5,541 bases of DNA from an uncultured bacterium (lineage in GTDB: Bacteria > Bacillota > Clostridia > Lachnospirales > Lachnospiraceae): NCBI GenBank assembly GCA_905214855.1, contig CAJMNU010000107.1, positions 1 through 5,541 on the forward strand, in the 5' to 3' direction. Positions 1 to 5,246 of this stretch are shown in pieces; the stretch's first letter is position 1, and each line of letters begins with the position of its first letter. A model generated the notes under the pieces. The model was not told the origin of the DNA and searched no databases. It was given only the letters and a program-made list of their open reading frames with translations. The position numbers and the translations under genes were made by a program.

Positions 1-2373
1 GCATATGTGATGTCCCATGCCACATTCCCTACAATGGGAAATCTGGTGGTGACAGATGATGAATGTCGTGAACTTTTAGAAGATTGTGATGTACTTTTGA
101 AACATACAGTAGATTCTGGGTATCATAAGGCAGCATATCCAAAAGAATACAAAGAACAGTTGAATGCGCTTACAGATTCCGTTGATATCAAAGATTATGG
201 ACAGGCAATGCTTCAGCTTGCATATGCATGGAGAGCAGGAAGCGATGAACAAAAACCACTTTTAGGAGATAAGTATGCAAGAATGGCATCTCATTTGCTG
301 TATCAGGGATGGGCAGCAGGAAGCAGTCTGGGAACGACACATCATATGGGATATCCTATGCGTCCCTTCTATCCATCTGTGTTTTTGATGAGAGATGTCT
401 TAAAAGAGAAGGGACTTTTAAAAGATATGGCAGCCATGACTGCATGGTATGCAGGAAGTGGCAGGATTTTTAGAGATTCAGAGGAATTAAAAGGAGAGAG
501 TATTGATACATTGAATACGCTTCTTCAAGGAATTTTGTTTTCGATTCTTCTTATGGAAAAGGATGAGGAACGGGATGTTTGTCTAAAGGGCGTGAAAACA
601 TGGCTTTCTGCTGCGCTTCGTCCAGCTCCCGGTTTGGAAGGACCATTCAAAGAAGATGGAAGTGCCTTCCATCATTGTGGTCATTATCCGGCATATGCGA
701 TGGGAGGGCTTGTTGGGGCAGCACCTGTTGTATATGCTCTTAGCAATACAAGGTATGCATTGGAGAAAGAGGCACATCTTGCTATGAGAAAGAGTCTTTT
801 GACTATGCGTTTTTATTGCAATCAGGTTCAGTGGCTTATCAGTATGTCATCCAGACATCCTAAGGGGTGTGGGGAGATGAGCCAGATTTCTAACTTAGAA
901 CCGTTTTATTATATGGCATTAGCTGGTGTACCTGGAGAGAAGTCAAAGGTGGATGAGGAGATGGCAGGCGCATTACTGCGTTTGAGTGAATATCATAACT
1001 TTCCCAAAGCACAGGAATTAGCAGCGCTTGGTATTTCAAAAGAGGAAGCTCCACAGGGACATATTTCTTTGAATTATGCATGTGCAGGACTTCATAGAAG
1101 AAAGGAGTGGCTTGCTGGTGTCAGAGGACATAGCCGCTATCTGTGGGGAAGTGAAATTTACGAGAAAAATAATCTGTTTGGACGCTATATTACATATGGA
1201 AATCTCCAGATTTTAGGCAGTGGAGTACCAGTAAACCAAAAAGATAGTGGATTTTTTCAGGAAGGATGGGATTGGAACTGCTGGCCGGGAACAACTGCTC
1301 CAGTGATTGACCTTGAAAGACTGAGAGGAAAAATAAGAGTAGTAGATCCTACAGCAGGTATGGAAGAAATGTTATTGTCTGATGAGAGTTTTGCGGGAGG
1401 TACTCAATTTGAAAACTGGCATGGTATGTTTGGGATGAAATTGCATGGACATGCAAAATATGATGGAAGTTTTCGTGCCAGAAAATCGTGGTTTTTCTTT
1501 GATGATCGGATTGTATGTTTGGGAAGTGATATAGAAGATGCGGATGAACAGGCAGAGGTATGTACAACTTTGTTCCAACATTACATGGGAAGTCGTCAGG
1601 AAGGTCACATGTGGGTAGAGGGAAAAGAAAAAGTCGTTAGGGAAGAAGATATAACAGGAGAGAGAGGAATGATCCTGATGGATCCATCTGATAATGTTTA
1701 TATTATCCCTAAAGGACAAAAACTCCGTTTGACAGAGGGAATGCAATACTCAAAGAGTCAAAATCTTGGAGAAGATACTTGTGCCCCATTTGCAAAAGCC
1801 GTTTTAAGTCATGGTTCAATGCCCAAAAAGGAAGAGTATGAATATATTATCTTGGTGAAGGGTGGAAAAGAAACGGTTGAAAAATTGGAAAAAGAGGATG
1901 CAAAAGGAAGAATGTCAGGCTGTGAGATCCTTCAAAAAGACAGAAGACTTCATGCAGTGTATGATGGAAAAACAGGTGTGACAGGCAGTGTATTCTTTGA
2001 GAGTGGAACAGGTACATGTTGGACTGGGAAAAGTGTTATATCAGAAGCCCAAAATGCTTGTTTGGTTATGGAAAAAAGAATAGAAAATGAACTTGTTCTT
2101 TCGGTATGTGATCCAGATCTCCGTTTTTATGAAGGAGTGGAAAAAGATCAGATAGATGAGAAGGGAGATCAAAAAGAAATTTCTTTATATTCCAGAGTAT
2201 GGAGCAGCAATGAGAGTAAAGAAGGAATCGTAACTTTGAGACTGAATGGGTGTTGGAATTTACTGGATACAGAAGAAGAGAAAGTTGAAATTCTGGAAGA
2301 AGATGGCAGTACTGTTTTAAAAATTGTCTGTAAAGATGGAAAAACCGTTCCTGTCCATTTGATGAGGAAATAG
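1..2373 (+). CDS. Polysaccharide lyase family 8, chondroitin sulfate ABC lyase-like (5' partial)
   Basis: Likely a glycosaminoglycan lyase that cleaves chondroitin, dermatan or hyaluronan chains by beta-elimination. Numbering below counts the GTG at 7 as residue 1. The signature motifs match my recollection of Proteus vulgaris chondroitinase ABC I. His223 and Tyr230 lie in HHCGHYPAY, Arg283 in SSRHPK and Glu383 in GSEIYEKNNLFGRY; these line up with the catalytic His501, Tyr508, Arg560 and Glu653. TTHHMGY (110-116) and GWDWNCWPGTT (420-430) are also shared. The helical catalytic domain seems to run to about residue 340, followed by the beta-sandwich domains, with TLFQHYM near residue 520. The frame is open to base 1, and the GTG at 7 and ATG at 10 have no visible ribosome site. 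From the offset to ABC I, about 280 residues are missing upstream, so any signal peptide and the N-terminal domain are unseen and the location in the cell is unknown. Family is confident; exact substrate is not. Confidence 0.88.
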   Translation, partial: AYVMSHATFPTMGNLVVTDDECRELLEDCDVLLKHTVDSGYHKAAYPKEYKEQLNALTDSVDIKDYGQAMLQLAYAWRAGSDEQKPLLGDKYARMASHLLYQGWAAGSSLGTTHHMGYPMRPFYPSVFLMRDVLKEKGLLKDMAAMTAWYAGSGRIFRDSEELKGESIDTLNTLLQGILFSILLMEKDEERDVCLKGVKTWLSAALRPAPGLEGPFKEDGSAFHHCGHYPAYAMGGLVGAAPVVYALSNTRYALEKEAHLAMRKSLLTMRFYCNQVQWLISMSSRHPKGCGEMSQISNLEPFYYMALAGVPGEKSKVDEEMAGALLRLSEYHNFPKAQELAALGISKEEAPQGHISLNYACAGLHRRKEWLAGVRGHSRYLWGSEIYEKNNLFGRYITYGNLQILGSGVPVNQKDSGFFQEGWDWNCWPGTTAPVIDLERLRGKIRVVDPTAGMEEMLLSDESFAGGTQFENWHGMFGMKLHGHAKYDGSFRARKSWFFFDDRIVCLGSDIEDADEQAEVCTTLFQHYMGSRQEGHMWVEGKEKVVREEDITGERGMILMDPSDNVYIIPKGQKLRLTEGMQYSKSQNLGEDTCAPFAKAVLSHGSMPKKEEYEYIILVKGGKETVEKLEKEDAKGRMSGCEILQKDRRLHAVYDGKTGVTGSVFFESGTGTCWTGKSVISEAQNACLVMEKRIENELVLSVCDPDLRFYEGVEKDQIDEKGDQKEISLYSRVWSSNESKEGIVTLRLNGCWNLLDTEEEKVEILEEDGSTVLKIVCKDGKTVPVHLMRK

Positions 2374-2382
2374 AACTGTGTC

Positions 2383-2411
2383 TTGACGCACTAAAATAAG
2401 TATATTATAAT
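2383..2411 (+). promoter_or_regulatory. Sigma-A-type promoter for degV
   Basis: The -35 box TTGACG (2383-2388, five of six consensus bases) and the -10 box TATAAT (2406-2411, six of six) are separated by exactly 17 bp, so transcription should start near 2418. It begins ten bases after the stop codon of the upstream lyase gene and reads toward the DegV-family gene. This is the best promoter in the window. It implies that degV is transcribed independently of the lyase, although no terminator separates the two, so read-through is possible. Confidence 0.85.
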
Positions 2412-2530
2412 ATGTGGTAATGAATACTACATCTCGCCGGATTTATGTGACTGCATAGAGAAAGCGAACCAAGAATATACTATAGTTGCCAGCAGTCAAA
2501 ATCGCGCTGCTGTACAGTTTGGAGGTCGTT
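2412..2530 (+). other. Structured 5' leader of degV, candidate regulatory RNA
   Basis: The predicted transcript has about 110 untranslated bases before the degV start, long for a simple leader. By eye it can form a 6-bp hairpin at its 5' end (2414-2419 with 2425-2430, loop AUGAA). CTC 2433-2435 plus TATG 2444-2447 can pair with CATAGAG 2454-2460, leaving an 8-nt bulge. A third hairpin (CAGCAG 2490-2495 with CTGCTG 2507-2512) ends eight bases before the ribosome binding site. A competing pairing is possible: ACTGCATAG (2450-2458) with CTAT (2480-2483) and GCAGT (2492-2496), which would break the last hairpin. I do not recognise any known riboswitch consensus, and there is no internal terminator with a U-tract. 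Folding was judged by eye only, so regulation is inferred. Confidence 0.35.
2521..2525 (+). promoter_or_regulatory. Ribosome binding site fixing the degV start
   Basis: A perfect GGAGG lies five bases before the ATG at 2531. The frame is also open from a TTG at 2486, which would add 15 residues, but that TTG has no Shine-Dalgarno sequence and the extension lies upstream of the conserved DegV N-terminus. The ATG at 2531 is therefore preferred. Confidence 0.9.
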
Positions 2531-3367
2531 ATGACATATAAGATTATTGGAGACAGCTGCCTGGATTTGACAGCAGAGATGAAAAATGATACACATTTTC
2601 AAACAATACCATTGACATTACAGGTAGGTGATTATCATGTTGTAGATGATGAGAACTTTGATCAAAAGGAATTCCTGAAACGGGTAAAAGAGAGTGAGGA
2701 ATGTCCTAAAACAGCATGTCCATCTCCAGAACAGTTTAAGAAAGCATATGAGTGTGAAGAGGAGAATGTTTTTGTCATTACATTGTCAGAGCATCTGAGT
2801 GGTACGTATAACAGTGCGCTTTTAGGAAAAGAGATCTATGAGGAAGAACATGGAAAGAAAAATATCTTTGTAATCTCTTCTGATTCTGCTTCTGCTGGAG
2901 AGGTTAAGATGGCACTTTGTATTCAGGAATGGTGTGAAGCAGGGCTGAGTTTTGAGGAAGTATGTGAGAATCTTTTGAAGTTAAAAGAAGAGATGAAAAC
3001 ATACTTTGTTTTAGAGACACTGGATACTCTTAGAAAGAATGGTCGTTTGACTGGTTTACAGGCATTTTTTGCAACTGCACTCAATATCAAGCCGGTTATG
3101 GGGGCAGATCATGGTGTGATCATTAAGTTGGATCAGGCAAGAGGAAGTATGAAGGCTCTTACAAGAATGGCAGATATTATGATCAAGGAAGCAGGAGAGA
3201 CAAAGGATAAGATTTTGGTCATTGCTCACTGCAATAATCCTTCTGTAGCAGAGACATTTCGCAGTATGATGTGTGAGAGAGGGACATTCCGTGATATCGT
3301 TGTGACAGAGACAGCGGGAGTTTCTACTGTATATGCCAATGATGGTGGAATTATAGCAGCATTGTAA
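2531..3367 (+). CDS. DegV family protein (fatty-acid-binding, FakB-like)
   Basis: DegV-family proteins bind a single fatty acid in the cytoplasm. In Firmicutes those called FakB present it to the kinase FakA for phosphorylation and entry into phospholipid synthesis. The 278-residue product is the normal family length. Family landmarks are visible in order: GDSCLDL (7-13) at the N-terminus, the TACPSPEQF segment (61-69; usual form TSQPSP), LSGTYNSA (89-96), LDTLRKNGRLTG (164-175; the family's LRKGGR-type helix), NIKPVM (185-190) and a C-terminal AGVSTVYANDGGIIAAL. The C-terminal segment departs from the HTGPG-type ending common in other DegV proteins, so ligand preference may differ. The gene has its own promoter, leader and terminator and no visible fakA neighbour, so it looks monocistronic. 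Family assignment is firm. The FakB role is inference, since many DegV paralogues are uncharacterised. Confidence 0.92.
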   Translation: MTYKIIGDSCLDLTAEMKNDTHFQTIPLTLQVGDYHVVDDENFDQKEFLKRVKESEECPKTACPSPEQFKKAYECEEENVFVITLSEHLSGTYNSALLGKEIYEEEHGKKNIFVISSDSASAGEVKMALCIQEWCEAGLSFEEVCENLLKLKEEMKTYFVLETLDTLRKNGRLTGLQAFFATALNIKPVMGADHGVIIKLDQARGSMKALTRMADIMIKEAGETKDKILVIAHCNNPSVAETFRSMMCERGTFRDIVVTETAGVSTVYANDGGIIAAL

Positions 3368-3381
3368 TAGTTTACCATGTA

Positions 3382-3418
3382 GATATCAGAAACACATAGT
3401 TCAGAGTAATCTGATATT
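3382..3418 (+). repeat. Inverted repeat downstream of degV
   Basis: ATATCAGA (3383-3390) and TCTGATAT (3410-3417) are perfect 8-bp inverted copies around a 19-base loop, with one more G-U pair outside. They lie 15 bases after the degV stop and before the intrinsic terminator. No T-run follows, so this is not itself an obvious terminator. It may protect the 3' end of the mRNA, or be chance pairing in A/T-rich DNA. Confidence 0.45.
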
Positions 3419-3433
3419 ATAGGGATAAAAAGA

Positions 3434-3470
3434 ACGGGAGGATTCCAAGATGGGAACTTTCCGTTTTTTT
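3434..3470 (+). terminator. Rho-independent terminator of degV
   Basis: ACGGGAGG (3434-3441) pairs with CTTTCCGT (3457-3464), including two G-U pairs. Past a single bulged A at 3442, TTCC (3443-3446) pairs with GGAA (3453-3456) across a six-base loop. The hairpin runs straight into seven Ts (3464-3470) and is preceded by a run of five As, so it could also work in reverse. It lies 66 bases after the degV stop and separates degV from the PHP gene. Pairing was done by eye; no energy was calculated. Confidence 0.85.
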
Positions 3471-3661
3471 AATATGTGTTTTGATAAAAATAAGAGAGTA
3501 TGCACAGAGAACAAAACCAAAGATAACGTTTTAATTCGTGTAGGTCTGTCAAAGACAAAGTTTCAATTAGGGGATTGCAAGATAAAGAGAAAAAGGGTAC
3601 ATTATAAAAGAATACACTGTGAAAAGGCGATGTTATAAAAGAGAAAAGAGGACTGGGAAAA
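3471..3661 (+). other. A-rich intergenic region upstream of the PHP gene
   Basis: This 191-base stretch carries no convincing gene. A 62-codon open frame (3450-3638) starts inside the degV terminator loop and its apparent ribosome site is a terminator arm. Its product is Lys/Arg-rich, low in complexity and matches nothing I recognise. The region must hold the promoter of the PHP gene unless transcription reads through. The best hexamers I find are TTGCAA (3575-3580) and TACATT (3598-3603) at 17-bp spacing, four of six matches each, which is weak. A 10-bp direct repeat, TTATAAAAGA, occurs at 3602-3611 and 3633-3642, 31 bp apart. A GAGG at 3648-3651 serves as the ribosome site for the ATG at 3662. 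Confidence 0.5.
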
Positions 3662-4462
3662 ATGATAGCAGATTGCCATAACCATACATGTTTTTCAGGG
3701 GATTCTGAAAATCCGGTAAGAAGTCAAATTGAGAGAGCAATAGAATTGGGGATGGAAGAACTTTGCATCACAGACCACCATGACTATGATGCAAAGTGTG
3801 GTGATATTGATTTTACATTGGATATACCAAAATATCTATCTTATATGCAGCAGATGAAAGAGGAATATAAGGATAAGATCCAGCTCAGGATAGGAATTGA
3901 ACTGGGGCTGCAGCCACATCTGAAAACATATTTTCGTGAATTTTTAAATCAGTATTCTTTTGATTTTGTCATTGGTTCTACACATGTGGTAGATGGGATT
4001 GATCCATATTTTCCAGAGTATTTTCAGACACGGGGAGAAGAGGAAGGACATAGAAGATATTTTGAAACGGTGTTGGAAAATTGTATAAAACTGGATGATT
4101 ACGATGCAGCAGCTCATTTGGATTATGTAGTGCGTTATGGTCCGACAAAGAATCGTCTGTACAATTATAAGAAATATCAGGATATCATAGATGAAATCTT
4201 ACGGATCCTTTTAGAAAAGGGAAAGGCGTTGGAGTGTAATACAGCAGGTTTGGCGAAAGGAATGGGACAGCCGCATCCACATCCAGATATTTTGAGACGC
4301 TATCATGAGATGGGAGGAGAGCTCCTGACAGTGGGATCAGATGCGCATGAGGCAAAATACCTTGGATATGCGTTTGAAAAAACCAGAGAGTTGTTGCTTT
4401 CCTGTGGTTTTCGTTATTATACTGTGTATGTGGATAGAAAACCAATATTCCATAAACTATAG
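3662..4462 (+). CDS. PHP-domain phosphoesterase, histidinol-phosphatase (HisK/HisJ) family
   Basis: A metal-dependent phosphatase of the PHP superfamily, predicted cytoplasmic. HisK-type members hydrolyse L-histidinol phosphate to histidinol in histidine synthesis. The 266-residue length fits the family. The metal-ligand motifs are all present: DCHNH (Asp4, His6, His8), ITDHHDY (36-42, Asp38, His39), GIELGLQPH (Glu80), GSTHVVD (His108), AAHLDYVVRYG (His152) and GSDAHEAKYLG (Asp227, His229). A trinuclear-metal active site therefore looks intact. The ATG at 3662 follows GAGG with 10-base spacing and places the DxHxH motif at residue 4, as is usual. No histidine gene is nearby. The next gene, 45 bases on, is serine dehydratase beta, so a housekeeping role in histidine synthesis is not supported by context and another phosphorylated substrate is possible. 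Family is firm; substrate is inferred. Confidence 0.88.
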   Translation: MIADCHNHTCFSGDSENPVRSQIERAIELGMEELCITDHHDYDAKCGDIDFTLDIPKYLSYMQQMKEEYKDKIQLRIGIELGLQPHLKTYFREFLNQYSFDFVIGSTHVVDGIDPYFPEYFQTRGEEEGHRRYFETVLENCIKLDDYDAAAHLDYVVRYGPTKNRLYNYKKYQDIIDEILRILLEKGKALECNTAGLAKGMGQPHPHPDILRRYHEMGGELLTVGSDAHEAKYLGYAFEKTRELLLSCGFRYYTVYVDRKPIFHKL

Positions 4463-4470
4463 GATGAAAT

Positions 4471-4476
4471 TATAAT
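4471..4476 (+). promoter_or_regulatory. Possible -10 box of a promoter for sdaAB
   Basis: A perfect TATAAT lies in the 45-base gap after the PHP gene and would start transcription about 25 bases before the sdaAB start. The bases 17 bp upstream (TTCCAT, 4448-4453) match the -35 consensus poorly, and there is no extended -10 TG. This could be an activator-dependent internal promoter or chance in A/T-rich DNA. If it is not used, sdaAB is co-transcribed with the PHP gene. Confidence 0.3.
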
Positions 4477-4491
4477 TTAGAATTGATTTGT

Positions 4492-4503
4492 GGAGGAAAA
4501 GGA
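4492..4503 (+). promoter_or_regulatory. Ribosome binding site fixing the sdaAB start
   Basis: GGAGG (4492-4496) and an overlapping AAGGA (4499-4503) precede the ATG at 4508. The longer frame begins at a GTG (4490-4492) that overlaps the Shine-Dalgarno sequence itself, so it is not a plausible start. An out-of-frame ATG at 4504 gives only five codons. Confidence 0.85.
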
Positions 4504-4507
4504 ATGT

Positions 4508-5167
4508 ATGAATGTATTTGATATTGTAGGTCCTGTGATGATCGGACCTTCCAGTTCTCATACTGCAGGGGCAGTAAGAATTGGTAAAATGGCAGCTCTT
4601 CTCATGAGAGAACCAGTACAAAAGGCTCATATTTTACTGCATGGTTCTTTTGCTAAGACCTATAGGGGACATGGCACAGATAAAGCTCTGGTAGGTGGAA
4701 TCCTTCGCATGGATCCTTGGGATACCAGAATCCGTGACAGTTTAGAATTGGCGAAAGAGCGTGGGATTGAGGTGGAATTTCAGACAGGAGAGATCGAAAA
4801 CGCACATCCTAATACGGCAAAGATTACATTGACTGGTATTTATGGGCAAACAGTCAGCCTTCAGGGGGCTTCTGTTGGGGGAGGTAATATTGTCATCTGT
4901 GAAATAAATGGTATGGAAGTGTATTTTACAGGACAAAATCCAACGTTGATCGTTCTGCACCAAGATATGCCTGGTGTAATTGCACAGGTGACAGCGGTTG
5001 TTTCTAAACATCGCGCAAATATCTGTAATTTCCGTTTGAACCGGCAGGAAAAAGGTGGTTTAGCGATCATGTCCATTGAAATGGATAATCCATTTCATGA
5101 GTCACTGCTCTCTCAGATTGAGTCGCTGCCATATGTCGTGAACACAATACTTTTAAAGATTGATTGA
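4508..5167 (+). CDS. sdaAB: L-serine dehydratase, iron-sulfur-dependent, beta subunit
   Basis: One chain of the two-subunit cytoplasmic enzyme that deaminates L-serine to pyruvate and ammonia using an oxygen-sensitive [4Fe-4S] cluster held by the alpha chain. The 219-residue product has the family N-terminus MNVFDIVGPVMIGPSSSHTAGAVRIG (1-26), including the diagnostic GPSSSHTAGAVR. It continues with LLHGSFAKTYRGHGTDKAL (43-61), NAHPNT (98-103) and SVGGGNI (122-128). The C-terminal 75 residues form an ACT domain (TLIVLHQDMPGVIAQVTAVVS, 146-166; GGLAIMSIEMD, 183-193), which in this family usually has a structural or serine-sensing role. The alpha-subunit gene follows 79 bases downstream, the normal Firmicute order, whereas E. 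coli SdaA is one fused chain. The gene is complete with no missing motif. Confidence 0.96.
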   Translation: MNVFDIVGPVMIGPSSSHTAGAVRIGKMAALLMREPVQKAHILLHGSFAKTYRGHGTDKALVGGILRMDPWDTRIRDSLELAKERGIEVEFQTGEIENAHPNTAKITLTGIYGQTVSLQGASVGGGNIVICEINGMEVYFTGQNPTLIVLHQDMPGVIAQVTAVVSKHRANICNFRLNRQEKGGLAIMSIEMDNPFHESLLSQIESLPYVVNTILLKID

Positions 5168-5203
5168 TGATGGAATGTGGTAAAAAAGGAAGTCCCAGAC
5201 ACA

Positions 5204-5221
5204 TCATGGAATAATCCATGA
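5204..5221 (+). repeat. Perfect hairpin between sdaAB and sdaAA
   Basis: TCATGGA (5204-5210) and TCCATGA (5215-5221) form a perfect 7-bp stem with loop ATAA. CCC (5194-5196) and GGG (5224-5226) could extend it across an asymmetric internal loop. No T-run follows (the next bases are CAGGGCAGATG), so it is not an intrinsic terminator. It lies 25 bases before the sdaAA start and seven bases before that gene's AAAGGG site could be reached by the extended stem. Possible roles are an mRNA processing or stability element, translational control of the alpha subunit, or an operator. None is shown directly. Confidence 0.6.
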
Positions 5222-5246
5222 CAGGGCAGATGAAAGGGTTTTATTT

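Noticed and set aside
7..12. GTG/ATG at the left edge as the true start of the lyase
   Set aside because: The frame is open to base 1 and family members have about 280 more residues before this point, so the gene is cut by the window edge. A real start here cannot be fully excluded without upstream sequence.
1372..1746. 124-codon open frame on the minus strand inside the lyase gene
   Set aside because: It lies wholly antisense to strongly conserved PL8 sequence, has no ribosome site or recognisable domain, and is best explained as a shadow of the + strand codons.
2486..2530. TTG start giving DegV 15 extra residues
   Set aside because: No Shine-Dalgarno sequence precedes it, and the ATG at 2531 has a perfect GGAGG at five bases and gives the normal family N-terminus.
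4185..4445. 86-codon minus-strand frame opposite the PHP gene, and similar short minus-strand frames opposite the lyase and sdaAB
   Set aside because: All are antisense to genes with clear family motifs and none encodes a recognisable protein.
4490..4507. GTG start giving sdaAB six extra residues
   Set aside because: The GTG overlaps the ribosome binding site itself; the ATG at 4508 begins the conserved MNVFDIVGP N-terminus.
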